From: Littorina saxatilis
Taxonomy: Eukaryota > Mollusca > Gastropoda > Littorinimorpha > Littorinidae
Direction: 5' to 3'
DNA: 64,000 nt
NCBI RefSeq assembly: GCF_037325665.1
Contig: NC_090251.1
Span: forward strand, 15,007,268 to 15,071,267
Part shown: positions 15,404-38,324 of the stretch, one piece after another
Position numbering within the stretch: the stretch's first letter is position 1
How the letters are laid out: each line of letters opens with the position of its first letter
Notes under the pieces: model-generated
Databases searched by the model: none
The model's input: the letters and a program-made list of their open reading frames with translations, nothing else
Told to the model about the DNA's origin: nothing
Position numbers and translations under genes: made by a program

Positions 15404-15593
15404 TGAAGAACCCCCCTTTTAAAACATAAATAATCTGAGAATATCAGGTCTTAAAAAGGAGGGAGTTACAAACTAGAGGTAAATTTACAAAGTTTCAGCA
15501 TAGAAAATCTGAAAAAAAGCAAGGCCTTTAAGAGGGGGAAGTCTTTAAATTGCTGGGGGGGGGGGGGGGGGGGATCAAAGGGTGGTTCCACTG
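15404..15593. mobile_element. CAGTGGAACCCCC-family MITE, copy 1
   Basis: It begins GAACCCCCCTTTTAAAACAT and ends GGTGGTTCCACTG, with AATCTGAGAATATCAGGTCT inside. Includes a long poly-G. Left terminus slightly truncated. Confidence 0.7.
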
Positions 15594-15654
15594 TTACACT
15601 CACCTCAGACATCCTCGTTAAAAACCAGCGTGGTTTGGCCAAAGTAAGCTCACA

Positions 15655-16670
15655 AAACAAAGAATCCACTGAATTCGTTCACACAGATGAAATGCGCCGG
15701 TCAGCACACTTTGAGGACTTTTTCCTCCCTGTTTCTTCTCTGCATCATCCACAACGAACAGATTTATGAAGATACCAAATCGGCAAACTCGGTGGTTATG
15801 CGTCAAAACACGCAAGCACATGCGAGCAACTGCTAACCTTCACTACGCGAAACTGAACAGTTATGGTTTCCTTCCTGTCTCTTCTCTGCATCATCCACAA
15901 CGAACAGATTTATGAAGCTACCGAATCGGCAAACTCGGCGGTTATGCGTCAAAACACGCAAGCGACCTATTAGCTGTCGACGTACTTACTGCGTCCACGT
16001 ACATGCGAGCGGCAACTTCTTGATGCTGACCGAACTACGCGAAAACTGTCATTATTTTCTTTCTGTTCCTTCTTTGTCTCATCAACAACGAAGAGATTTA
16101 TGAAGCAACTAAATCAGCAAACGCTGCATCTCTAGTAGTTATGCGTGAAAACACGCAACAGAGCGACCGACCAGTAGTCGACGTACTACGTCCACGTGCG
16201 TGCAACTTCTTGATGCTAACCTTCACTACTGTAACACTGTCGTTGTTTTCTTCCTGTTCGTTATTACATCAGTGGATATGAATCAAAACACGCAAGAGAA
16301 AAACCAGTAATCGACGTACTACGTCCACGTAAGAGTCAATTCTTGATGCTAACATTTACCACCGGAAAAATGTCCTTGTTTTCTTCCTGCTCCTTCTGTG
16401 TTTCATCTACAATGAAAAGATAGAGCAACCGAGTCAGCTAACCCTGCGCCTCCGTGGATGTGAATCAAAACACGCAGGAGAAAAACCAGAAACGGACGTT
16501 CGTGCAACTTCTTGATGCTAATTATAGCTGCTACTGGAAAACAGTCATTGTTTTCTTCATCTACAATGAATAGATGGAGCAACCGATCAGCTAATGCTGC
16601 GCCTCAGTAGATCTATAATGCGTCAAAACACGCAGGCGAAACAAAAACACAGAAGCCGACGTACTACTAC
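15655..16670. repeat. Degenerate tandem array of about 150-190-bp units
   Basis: About six diverged units share CATCATCCACAACGAACAGA, TTATGCGTCAAAACACGCAA, GTCGACGTACTACGTCCACG and CAACTTCTTGATGCTAACCT in that order. The array stops exactly at the Tc1-like element. Confidence 0.8.
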
Positions 16671-18196
16671 TATACTGTTCAAAAAAAGAAACGCATAGTT
16701 GCTACTTGCCAAATTTGTTTTATTTTTCGAAAAAATTAACAGAAAATCCAATATTTAGATTATTTGTTTGAAATTTGGTATGGACACAGTTGAATGCACA
16801 CACAGTTCATTTGCATCTTCAAATCAATCAGTCAATCAATACGATTGGGCGCCGAGGCTGTCAAGTCAGTAGGGGGTGTGACTGCCTTGAGCAGCAACAA
16901 CTGCCCGGCACCTTCTGGGCATGGACTGGATCAGATGCCGGATATCTTGCTGTGGGATGGTGTCCCACTCCTCCTGAAGTGCCTGCAATAGATCGCGGTG
17001 ATTTGCCGGCGCTTCTTCTCGCCTGCGCACACGTCTGTCCAATTCATCCCAGAGGTGTTCTATCGGGTTCATGTCTGGCGACATGGATGGCCAGGGAAGC
17101 ACCTGGACATGGTGGTCGGTGAGGAACTGGGTGGTGAATCGTGCTGTGTGCGGGCGAGCGTTGTCCTGCTGGAATATGGCATCCTGGTCAGCCAGAAGAG
17201 GAAGGGCGTGTGGGCGCAGAATTTCCTCCACGTATCGCTGGGCAGTTATGCGCCCTTGGACGTGCACCAGGGTGCTCCTTCCAGCGGTATTGATCGCCCC
17301 CCACACCATGACGCCTCCACCACCATGAACGGGTGCCTCATCCACACAGTTGGGCGCGTAACGTTCGTTTACTCTCCGGTAGACCCTCCTCCGACCATCA
17401 TGTCGCTGGAGCAGGAAGTAGGACTCGTCGCTGAACCACACGTGTCTCCAGTGATTCCGGACGGTCCAGCGAAGGTGCTGGTTGCCCCACTGCACTCGGT
17501 TCTGGCGATGGCGGCGGGTGAGGACAGCTCCTCTGTGAGGTCTGCGAGCTCTCAAACCAGCTTCATGCAGGCGGTTCCGCACGGTCTGGTCCGATAATCG
17601 GTGTGGCCCGGGGAGAGCCTGGACAGAAGATGAGGCCGACAGGAAACGATTCCGGAGGTGGCGGAGCCGTATGAAGCGGTCGTGAGCAGCAGTTGTCGCC
17701 CTTGGTCTTCCCGCTCGTGGCAAGTCAGCAACGGAGCCAGTGGCTTGAAACCTGACCCACAGTCTACTGATGGTGCTCTGGGACACGTGGAAGTGCCTGG
17801 CGATTGCACTTTGACTTTGGCCTGCTTGTAAACGACCCAATGCAATTTGGCGGTCTTCTCTGCTCAATCGGGCCATCTTTCGTCGCTGAATTGTCGTCTG
17901 ATTTCTTTGTGGCGAACAATCCGCTTTTATGGGTTTTGGAAGACATGGTGAGAGCTCAATATTCCCCGAGTTTCACGAGATTACACTGAAGCATGACGAG
18001 TGGTCATGCCAAATGAGCAATTTTGACATTGTAGCCACTGATAACGCATGCGTCACGTGCAGAGCTCACTTGTGGCAATGGACGAAAGGTCGACGACCAG
18101 ATAAACATTTTCTGCAGTTTGGTGGATATCCTTGTAGCCATATAACTAAATTAACCAAATATTACAAGCTATGCGTTTCTTTTTTTGAACAGTATA
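16671..18196 (-). mobile_element. Tc1/mariner-like DNA transposon, apparently complete
   Basis: Perfect 26-bp terminal inverted repeats lie at 16673-16698 and 18169-18194, starting TACTGTTCAAAAAAAGAAAC. TA target duplications flank them at 16671-16672 and 18195-18196. One uninterrupted transposase ORF lies between them. Identical ends and an open frame suggest recent activity. The left end sits at the edge of a degenerate tandem array. Confidence 0.95.
16866..17876 (-). CDS. Tc1-like transposase, DD34E, 336 residues
   Basis: This cut-and-paste transposase is of normal Tc1 length. The N-terminal paired-like helix-turn-helix contains RQIALGRLQAGQSQSAIARH and HVSQSTISRLW. A GRPR AT-hook-like motif is near 56-59, and a second DNA-binding helix region follows (LSDQTVRNRLHEAGLRARRP). 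Catalytic residues are D150 in WFSDES, D238 in FQQDNARPH and E273 in NPIEHLWDELDRR. Thirty-four residues lie between D238 and E273, which is the DD34E signature. GGGGVMVWGAI is also typical. The start at 17876 gives the usual MARLSREDR opening. The ORF appears intact, without stops. Confidence 0.95.
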   Translation of the reverse strand: MARLSREDRQIALGRLQAGQSQSAIARHFHVSQSTISRLWVRFQATGSVADLPRAGRPRATTAAHDRFIRLRHLRNRFLSASSSVQALPGPHRLSDQTVRNRLHEAGLRARRPHRGAVLTRRHRQNRVQWGNQHLRWTVRNHWRHVWFSDESYFLLQRHDGRRRVYRRVNERYAPNCVDEAPVHGGGGVMVWGAINTAGRSTLVHVQGRITAQRYVEEILRPHALPLLADQDAIFQQDNARPHTARFTTQFLTDHHVQVLPWPSMSPDMNPIEHLWDELDRRVRRREEAPANHRDLLQALQEEWDTIPQQDIRHLIQSMPRRCRAVVAAQGSHTPY

Positions 18197-19287
18197 AATG
18201 CACGCGTGTGAAACCGGAAAGCTAAAGTCCACACTACCAAGCTAGACTGAAAATACGAATCACACCTTATCTTCTCACAGACTTCCAACAGAAGTGAGCG
18301 GAATAAGAATGAAAGTTTGTGAAGCACCGATGCTAAAACCGCCTCCCAGACAAATACCACTTCACTAGTTCACACTGAAGCAACAAGCGCGTTCAAATCT
18401 GAATCACGGCTTCGTCTGTTTACTTCCTCGAAAGCAGAAAAAAAACACTTCCTGATATATCTTTACTGATGAATTCTGCAGATTTCCAGGCCAGACGCTG
18501 AGAAATTCAACACCGGCTCGTTTGGAAGGAATCAGCGAAAACCCGTTGAGATCGTAACTGTAGCTAAACTGCAGAGTATGTACTCAAAAATAAAATAAAA
18601 ACACTCTCAGTAGCACGACTGGGGTGTGAAGAAAGAACTATTTAACTTTTGGGTGGAAGAGGTAGAAGGAGATTCCTCCCGACTGAAAGAAAAGATGCTG
18701 TTGGAAAAATGAAAACAGACGCTGCCCGGGTTGAAAAAATTGTAAAAAGTTGTGGAAGGGTCGAGGTCGGGGGCTTCCGAGGAGGGAGAGGCCAAATGCT
18801 CTGGGATGGTTGGGGGGGGGGGTAGAAAGGGGAGGGGGGGTGACTGCGGAGACAGAGATTCTGAATCTATTGAGGAGGTGTTGTTTGCAGAGAAGAACAA
18901 AGCCAGACTACAGGGAAATGAAAGACTAGCGATGATGTAACATTGCCAGTGCTTTGTGGAGACAGGGAGGGAGGGGGTTTGAAGGGGGGGGGGGGGGGGT
19001 GGAATGTTTGTGAAAAAGGATGAGTCGTTAACGTGATGAGTCAGCTTGCTTCATTGTCTGGCAGCTGCTGCATGGGAAATAAATATCTCGTCTTTGTCTG
19101 TCAGGTTTTGTTTTTCACGTCAGATAAATGTTGGCACACCACGCACTATTTTAGCAATATTAAGCGCAAGCGGACACACACACACACGCACACACACACG
19201 CACAAACACAGTGAGAGACAGATAGACACATGCAAAGAAACAGAGAGACATGCAAACACACGTAGAGAGATAGACAGACAGGTTCAC

Positions 19288-19324
<37 letters not shown>

Positions 19325-19549
19325 AACAGAGACAGACAGAGACAGAGAGAGACAGGCCGACAGAAAGACAGACAAACAGACAGAAGGAGAGTGAGAGAGA
19401 TACGCACACAGACACACACACTGTTTATTATCCAGACTAAAGCACGCTGACTGCGGTGACAACAAGCTACAACTCAAGCGATCAAGGGATTAGCCCCCCG
19501 ATCCCCATAACCCTTCCCCTTCTATCCCTAATCCCACCACCACCAAATC
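18197..19549. other. No gene seen
   Basis: Contains G-rich runs (18809-18840, 18975-19000) and a mixed CA/GACA microsatellite at 19173-19420. A 97-codon minus-strand frame at 18607-18900 is low-complexity and unsupported. Confidence 0.4.
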
Positions 19550-19981
19550 AGGGCGGGGACGTAGCTCAGTTGGTAGCGCGCTGGCTTTGTAGCCAGTTGG
19601 TCGCTATCAGCGTGGGTTCGATCCCCACGTTCGGCGAGAGATTTATTTCTCGGAGTCAACTTTGTGCAGACTCTCTTCGGTGTCCGAACACCCCCCGTGT
19701 GCACACATGCGCACGAAAAAGATCCCACGTTCACAGCGAAAGTCTCAGGGCTTGGAAAACACGAAGACACGCATGCATCATCTCTCGTCTCTGATTATCA
19801 TGATCGTATTTCGATACTTTGACAAGACGAGACAAACCCAATGCTGGTGTGTCGAAGAAGACAGCCACAGCGGGCTTGTTCGAATCAAAGTATCACACCA
19901 TATCTTCAGCGTATTACCAATACCTGTCCCAATATAGACCAGTTGGTCTAAGAGGACGTTAAACCCTAATAGTCAGTCAGT
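19550..19981 (+). mobile_element. tRNA-headed SINE, related head, different 3' half
   Basis: The head (GACGTAGCTCAGTTGGTAGC) and the following 120 bases match family A. The 3' half then differs and ends GAGGACGTTAAACCCTAATA with GTCA repeats. A 12-bp target duplication CACCACCAAATC lies at 19538-19549 and 19982-19993. Confidence 0.88.
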
Positions 19982-19993
19982 CACCACCAAATC

Positions 19994-21041
19994 CTCCCTT
20001 CTAGCCCCCACCCCCACCTCCACTCCACAACTGGAAACAGAAGAAAAACAGAGTTGACTGGAGCGAATTAAACCTGTGGGTCTGAGATGAGCTTGTCACG
20101 CATGATTTCCTGCTGTTGATCACACTGGACAGAGTTGAGAGGTAACAGTCGGAGGTGTGCCAGGAGGAGGGGGGGGGGGGGCAGAATGTTTCTTTAACCT
20201 TGGACTCTGGATTACGTCAAAAAGGTCTCACAAACTGAGATTGCTTTACACAGTGATGAAAGTTGATCATGTTCCAAATCAGGATAATCTGTCTGGCTTT
20301 TTTTTCAAGTTGTTTGATATGATTTCAAAACCCTGAATAGTTTTTAACTTATTTGAAAACTCAGGAACTACTGATTTCTGGATGGAAACTTTCATCCCTG
20401 TGAAAATCTGAGACAAGAGACAAAAACTGTGCCAGTGTCAGTTGCAATATGGTAGAATCACTGTTATTTCTGTGTTATTGCAAACAACCAATTAGCATGG
20501 TCTTCCGCACTTTGTCGCAAAATTCGCTGACAACCAACCTGCCGTGCGGCAAGAAGACACGACAAGTGTCCATGCAGCCCTGTTGAACGCCCAGTTTCCT
20601 TTCCAGAAGTATTGATGGACATTGTCATGTCAATTTATAATCGACAGAGCGCAATGTGTATGACTTGTTTTTGTACCAATGCTTCTCGAACCAGAACTAA
20701 CTAAATTATTTGTGTTCAACGGTTATACAAACAAAAAATAAACAAATTGTTAAACCCTGTATATATAAGGGTGTAATTATAACGTTTGCTTGAATGCCAA
20801 AGGCATAAAGCTTGCACCAAGCTCACCTTTGAAAAGAGGGGGTAGTATGAGTAGGGGTGGTGGCCGTGGAGGTTGTAGAGGGGAAGGGGGGGGGGGCGGA
20901 GAAGTGCATGTTTTACATAACGGTATACACAGAGCCAGTCAGCAGAGTGGAATGTGCGCTATTCAATTGGAGGTAACACGACACATGCATCACTCCTCAC
21001 TTCTGATGAGATACGCCCGTCACTAGGCGTGCTTCGGGTTC
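19994..21041. other. No gene seen
   Basis: AT-rich sequence with two poly-G runs (20170, 20887). No exon, tRNA or recognisable repeat. Confidence 0.4.
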
Positions 21042-21052
21042 AATGTGCACCT

Positions 21053-21359
21053 ATACCGGCACGGTTGGCCTAGTGGTAAGGCGTCCGCCCCGTGATCGGG
21101 AGGTCGTGGGTTCGAACCCCGGCCGGGTCATACCTAAGACTTTAAAATTGGCAATCTAGTGGCTGCTCCGCCTGGCGTCTGGCATTATGGGGTTAGTGCT
21201 AGGACTGGTTGGTCCGGTGTCAGAATAATGTGACTGGGTGAGACATGAAGCCTGTGCTGCGACTTCTGTCTTGTATGTGGCGCACGTTATATGTCAAAGC
21301 AGCACCGCCCTGATATGGCCCTTCGTGGTCGGCTGGGCGTTAAGCAAACAAACAAACAA
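21053..21359 (+). mobile_element. tRNA-headed SINE, family B
   Basis: The head is GGCACGGTTGGCCTAGTGGT, with B box GGTTCGAACCCC. The body ends GGGCGTTAAG with a CAAA tail. An 11-bp target duplication AATGTGCACCT lies at 21042-21052 and 21360-21370. Confidence 0.9.
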
Positions 21360-21399
21360 AATGTGCACCTCAGTGTTGAATGTATACATAATATGACTA

Positions 21400-21700
21400 G
21401 ATGAATACCCGCTTCGCCGGGTACGGCTTCGCCGGGAAGAAGTCGAGCCAAATACCCGGCTGCGCCGGGGACCCGGCTTTGCCGGGTGTACGAAGGAAGG
21501 GAGATAAACGCGCGAAGGAAGGGAGATAAACGCGCAAAACACTGGAGAAGAGTAAAAATAGTATAACGGGAATATCGATTGAGCGTTGTCGACAGTGACC
21601 TTCTAAAAATAGAAACGGGAATATGGATTGACGCCACACGAAGGAAGGGAGATAAACGCTGAAAACACTGGAGAAGATAAGGAAGAGTTACTGGGAATGG
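21400..21700. repeat. GC hairpin cluster plus short tandem repeats
   Basis: Four CCCGGC-TTCG-CCGGG-type hairpins occur between 21408 and 21480. They are followed by three copies of CGAAGGAAGGGAGATAAACG and two of AAAACACTGGAGAAG. This looks like part of a dispersed repeat. Confidence 0.6.
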
Positions 21701-21778
21701 ATCCAGAGAAAAACCAAAATCGGTTCAGCGCTGCGCGCTGAGAGCACGTGTTGAAATATCTCATCGAGCAGGTTGTGT

Positions 21779-21910
21779 CCGGGGTATACACACACTCACA
21801 CACACAAGTCGTATATACATATAGAAGGCGCAGACTTTAAAAATATGCAGAATATGATGCATTATAGAGTGTGTACACACACACACACATACACACACAC
21901 ACGCGCATGT

Positions 21911-21950
<40 letters not shown>

Positions 21951-22073
21951 ACACACACGCGCATGTGGACACACACACACACACATAAACAAGTAGTATG
22001 CATGCGCTCGCACACATACACACACACATAAACAAGTAGCATGCATGCGCTCGCACACACACACACACACACA
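21779..22073. repeat. (CA)n microsatellite complex
   Basis: CA runs broken by two copies each of ACACGCGCATGTGGACAC and AAACAAGTAG(T/C)ATGCATG, so a larger unit was itself duplicated. Confidence 0.95.
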
Positions 22074-23114
22074 GTTGCCGTGCGTGCGTTCTGCGTGCGT
22101 ACGTGTGTCGGGGGGTTGCTAGATGAAGTAGACTTGGTGATTTCTCACAGGAACAAGGCACAGGTATTTCGTTGTTCAGGTGGTGAAACCTTACCTTCAC
22201 GACAAGCCCTCGGAGCGTTCTCACTTATCTCAGTCCTACCTGGCCGCGAGTAATGAATCGCCCAGGTGAGAACTAAGGCTCAGATACTGGGGGAGGTTTG
22301 GGGGAGGTGGGAGGGAGTAAGGGGTACTTTCACATTCTCATAGACGGGTTACACGATTCAACTTTCCTGCAAGCAACTAACTAACTTGCTGTGGACAGCA
22401 CATTGTATGGTGCGATAGATCAGTTCACACGACTTCTTATGCTGCGTTCACTATGTGGCGAGAAGCATTCATCCTGGGAAGGCAGGATGTGCGAAGGATT
22501 CCATTTTCAAAAAGTTTGAGAAAATTAAGCATCCCCAATCCGCAGGCAAATTGATGTGCAATGGTGCCGCCTGCGTACCATCACCTACATCTCCAATCCC
22601 ACCTTGTGAGGTTGACTTTTTTAACGTTTACGTGCTTCGACAGAAAATCGTCAAAGCTCGCAATTCTTTTCTCTCTGTTCTGAGTTTACGCTAGTGATTG
22701 TGTGGGTGTGTGCTTGCTTTCTTTTCTTTCTTTCTTTATTTGGTGTTTAACGTCGTTTTCAACCACGAAGGTTATATCGCGGTGTGCTTGCTTGCGTTCG
22801 TGCATGCGTGAGTGTTCAGATGAAAAATTAACAATGTTTCATGCTTTCCAGTTGCCACACATTTTTTCTAACACTGACCATATTTGGGACAAGAAGGTTC
22901 ACTCTCCTCGTGTACATGCATACACTAAATACGACACGTCTGTACACCAACATGGTCTTTTATTAACGTTCACACGCACTGCCACACCTCCGGCATGCGT
23001 GACTGAACAACCTACCCACCGCCTCCCGTTACTTAGGGGGTGTAAAATTATGCCTTCAACACATCCCACAACCTCTGCTATCCACGGAGGGGCGCATATG
23101 CGCTTTATGTCTGT
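22074..23114. other. No gene seen
   Basis: Contains a short fragment TGTTTAACGTCGTTTTCAAC near 22744 that resembles the 3' end of molluscan SINE-type repeats. Otherwise nothing supported. Confidence 0.35.
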
Positions 23115-23485
<371 letters not shown>

Positions 23486-24060
23486 AAACGATAGCACAAA
23501 ACTGCCAGATTTCTTGAGAGCGGTTTGACGCCCAAAATTAAACATTTCTGGCTTGAGACTGTGCAGTCACGTTACAAAGTGAGCGAACCTACTTTTCACT
23601 ATCTTATTCTTAGGTGTTAAAATGATCAGCCATCAAAGCTTTAACAAAAGTAAACAAAGTCCAAGCAATATTCTATTGATCACAGAGGAAACACACGCAC
23701 ACGTTTTGCTCAAAAGTTTTCGCCCATCTACGCGGACCAATTTGAACTTCTCCAAATGTTTTGTCTGCTCTGTTCAGTGACTCATACCTGTAGTCATCGT
23801 CGAAGGTCCATTCAACATTTTTCAACCCAAACATTGTCATGTGACCGGTGTCCTCGTTTCCAAACGAAAGCAACTTTTTATTTTATTCCAAGTGTCAGAG
23901 TGTGAAGACGTTTGAGTTTTCTTAAGGTCATTACACCTGTACTCAAACACGACTGGGGAGGGGAGGGGGGGCTAAGGGCGTGGGGGGAGGGGGGCTAAGG
24001 GCGTGGGGGGAGGGGGGAGTGGAAGAAGGAGGGGGTAGAAATTGGAAGGAGGAAGAGCAA

Positions 24061-24129
24061 TGTGTGGGTGTGTGTGACTGCCTGCCTGTCTGTCTGTCAG
24101 TGTCTCTCAGTGTCTGTGCATTTGTGTGC

Positions 24130-24188
<59 letters not shown>

Positions 24189-24345
24189 TGTGTGACTGCC
24201 TGCCTGTCTGTCTGTCAGTGTCTCTCAGTGTCTGTGCATTTGTGTGCGTGCGTGCGTGCGTGCGTGCGTGCGTGTATGTGTGTGTGTGTGTGTTTGTCTG
24301 TCTGTTTCTCTGTTTGTCTGTCTGTGTGTTTGGGTCTGTGCGTGT
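24061..24345. repeat. (GT)n and (CTGT)n complex
   Basis: A unit beginning GTGTGACTGCCTGCCTGTCT (about 120 bp) occurs twice at 24069 and 24189 around GT runs. Confidence 0.93.
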
Positions 24346-24608
24346 CTGTGTAAACGCATCAACACTTTAACAAGAGTTTTCAACCATGTTCCGGGGACCC
24401 CTTTCTTCTGCGCCGTCAACTAATACATGCTGTTCTCACGACGCGTCAAGCAAAATCTGGTCTTTCACTCGCTTAGAAAGAAAACGCTACGTTTCTCTTG
24501 TCATGGTAATCCTTCTCCCTGTTGCGATGTACAGCTCCCACGAAATCCAACATGCGGTATGCAGTTTAGCCGTAGATTCTTAAGTTTCAATCTTTCTTTC
24601 TTTCTTTT

Positions 24609-24639
<31 letters not shown>

Positions 24640-24957
24640 CTGTGTGCAAAGTTCCTTTCCTTCATTCTTCTTCTGTCGCTGGACTTGCGTGACTGAAAAG
24701 CTAGATTATCATTTTTTATCGAAACAACTGCAGACGTTTCCAGAAGTCCCTGGGTATTCGATTTTCAATTTTGGTGCTGTTTCAACAGCCTGAAGATTCC
24801 CATCATTGACCCCGTTAATCCCCATTTTTTTGTACGAGTGAGCTTTTGCGTCAATAGACGAATTCCAAAAATAACTCGTATGGGTTTTCAAAGAGTAAAT
24901 ACTCTTGCTTTTTACTCGGACAAACATTTGAAGGGCCAATCACTAGCGAAGGGTGTG

Positions 24958-25504
24958 CCGGTGTAACACGAAATTTTTACTCCACGAAAAATTTACTCCG
25001 GAGTAAATATTTCGTACGAAATTCTTACTCCGAGTACACTTTTCGTACGAGAAAAGAACTCCCCAAGGCACGAAAAAATTACTCCCTCCACGAAATGTTT
25101 ACTCCCCATTTTTTTTTACTTCCAGTAAAAATCTCGTACGCAAAAATGGGATGCGGGCGAAGGGATAATGCCAATAAGTGATCTCGCGCACACGAATGTC
25201 GCGCTACCCTCCTTCCACCCCTTCCACCACCAAGACTAACAGGGGACAAGGGAGTAAAAATTTCGTACACCTGGCATGGGAAGTTAAATTGCTCGTGTTG
25301 GGGTGAAGTAATTTATTCGTTATTTATTCGTCAGGGGAGTAACATTTTTGAACGAAATGTTTACTCGGAACTCACCTGTCTTGGGGAGTAATTTTCTCGT
25401 GTAATGGGGGGAGTGCTTTTATCGTAAAGGAAGTAACTTTTTCGTACGAAATGTTTACTCCGGAGTAAAAATCTCGTGGGAGTAATTTTCTTGTGTTACA
25501 CCGG
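24958..25504. mobile_element. TIR element built of GGAGTAAA and TTTCGTACGAAA modules
   Basis: The ends CCGGTGTAACACGAAATTTT and the complement ending CTTGTGTTACACCGG are inverted. The interior repeats ACTCCGGAGTAA, TTTCGTACGAAAT and CTCCACGAAA in both orientations, about a dozen modules. No ORF. No clear target duplication. Confidence 0.7.
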
Positions 25505-25539
25505 AAACACGTGTCCAGACAAGAGCACGTTTGAAGTTA

Positions 25540-25739
25540 NNNNNNNNNNNNNNNNNNNNNNNNNNNNNNNNNNNNNNNNNNNNNNNNNNNNNNNNNNNNN
25601 NNNNNNNNNNNNNNNNNNNNNNNNNNNNNNNNNNNNNNNNNNNNNNNNNNNNNNNNNNNNNNNNNNNNNNNNNNNNNNNNNNNNNNNNNNNNNNNNNNNN
25701 NNNNNNNNNNNNNNNNNNNNNNNNNNNNNNNNNNNNNNN
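25540..25739. other. Assembly gap of 200 N
   Basis: There are exactly 200 unknown bases, which looks like a fixed-size scaffold join. It truncates BDP1 exon 8 on its right side and abuts a MITE-rich stretch on its left side. Confidence 0.99.
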
Positions 25740-36630
<10,891 letters not shown>

Positions 36631-37230
36631 CTTGTTGAAGTCACAGCTGTTACCCTATTAGGGCAAGTCCCAATACTCACGAAAAAGGTGTTGAATCAGA
36701 ATCACGTGTGAAATTATGTCATCCTGCATATAAAAATAAGTTCTAACTTTGAAAGCTTAAAAAAGCAAGTGCTTCAGACTTGGCACTGACGGTGTAAATC
36801 AGTCGAAGTAATCCTCTCCGACTTGACACGCATTGCATCAACTTTGCATGTCGGTCAGCAAAACCGGATTTGACGCTGTCCCATGAAACAAACTAACAAA
36901 GTCAACGTGAGAAAAACATGACAAAACCTAGTACTCTTCGTTATGGGTCATTTTATACAGATATTATCAGGCAAGAGCCAATTTCTCCTGGCAGACACTT
37001 CGCAGATCAACCATGGTCGCCATCTTGAAGTGAGGTGAAGGTCGTTCACGAGAATGCTAAAATACAAGGCAGCCCGACGTTGTTTTCAATGACAATGGAA
37101 GCAGTTATCTATTGCACTATGAAACGAACTAAAACACACAGTACATACTGAATAAATGATTACGTTATTCCACAACAAAAATAACAGTCTTTTGTATTAT
37201 ATTCTAACATTTCTCTTCCTGTACCCAAGC
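36631..37230. other. BDP1 5' region between the start codon and tRNA-Arg
   Basis: About 600 bases with no recognisable repeat or ORF. It should hold the BDP1 promoter and 5' UTR and the upstream region of the tRNA gene. Only the YY1-like motif stands out. Confidence 0.5.
37016..37027 (-). promoter_or_regulatory. YY1-like motif in the BDP1 upstream region
   Basis: On the minus strand this reads CAAGATGGCGAC, close to the YY1 consensus AAGATGGCGGC often found just downstream of housekeeping transcription starts. It is about 390 bases upstream of the BDP1 ATG. The role is inferred. Confidence 0.3.
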
Positions 37231-37303
37231 GGGCTTGTGGCGCAATGGATAACGCGTCTGACTACGGATCAGAAGATTCCAGGTTCGAATCCTGGCAAGC
37301 TCG
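37231..37303 (+). tRNA. tRNA-Arg(ACG)
   Basis: This 73-base tRNA folds cleanly. The acceptor stem is GGGCTTG with CAAGCTC (one G-T pair). The D arm contains GGCGCAATGGATAAC, the anticodon arm is TCTGA-CTACGGA-TCAGA (anticodon ACG, read as ICG) and the T arm is CCAGG-TTCGAAT-CCTGG. Internal A and B boxes are intact, and no SINE body follows. It lies between the CABIN1 3' end and BDP1, and it points away from BDP1. Confidence 0.96.
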
Positions 37304-37305
37304 AA

Positions 37306-37312
37306 TTTTTTT
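37306..37312 (+). terminator. Pol III terminator of tRNA-Arg
   Basis: A run of seven T starts three bases after the tRNA, as expected for RNA polymerase III termination. Confidence 0.85.
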
Positions 37313-38240
37313 CACTGCCTGTGTACATTTTACTGCTAGGGAATAGCGATTACTCCCGTGATCAAACTACTTTTTTACTGAAAATAAATGCATGACAAAA
37401 CACTTGGACAGTGTCAACTTTTTGAGTGGAGTATGGTTGTCCACTAAATGTTTGCATTCCTACACATCTCATTTCTTACACTTGATCGAATAGAAACCTT
37501 ACAGTAAGTTTTGTGGGCAGCGCACATTTAATTCAAGCAAGCGGAACACTTGCTTCTATCTTTTCCACAAGATCACTTTGCGCTTTCGGGAAAGACCGTG
37601 GTGAGGTCTCATCTTGGCAATCCAACCATCCCCACAATCCGTGAAACATTTCCATATTCCAAACCTCACTGCAAAGCTTGTCCGTTTTAAAAACTCTGAT
37701 ATCTGCCTCCTGGCTTCATGAACAGTCAAAAGAAAGTTATTGACTGTCAATGTGCGGTTGTTTATGTTATGTTTTTAGATTTTAGAGTAGCCTCCCTTCC
37801 TCCCCTGCCCGTTTCTTTGAATGTGACAGCTGTTTCTTCTTTCTGTGCTATTGTTTATCTTTTTTTCTTTATTTTTCTTTCCTTTTCTTATTAATGTTGT
37901 CTTTGTCAAAGGGTCAAACCTGTAGTGTGGTGTTGTCAAGCAGTGTTGTCTTTTGTAAAAACATTAGTACAGTACTTTTTTGTCTCTGTTTATCTTTTTT
38001 CAGGTGCATTCGCCATTCTTCATCAAAATTCCACATAATATATAATTGTGCAGCTGATTGACCGCAAAAAAAGAAGCACAATGTCGATTTGACACAATAA
38101 ATGAATAAAATTGTTATTTCCATGTCAAAGGTGTCATTTCTGACTGAAATGAACTCACAACAATAATTGTTTTTGACACACACATGTGCACACAGACACA
38201 CACACACACACAGACACACACACACACAGACACACACACA

Positions 38241-38280
<40 letters not shown>

Positions 38281-38324
38281 ACACACAAAGTTTACTCTCG
38301 AAGACAATGAAAAATCAGTTGACA

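Noticed and set aside
18607-18900. 97-codon Pro/Ser-rich minus-strand frame
   Set aside because: Low-complexity composition, no splice support and no recognisable domain.
19560-19640. tRNA gene
   Set aside because: The tRNA-like sequence is the head of a SINE with target duplications. The same holds at 5390, 21058, 27762, 56713 and 61771.
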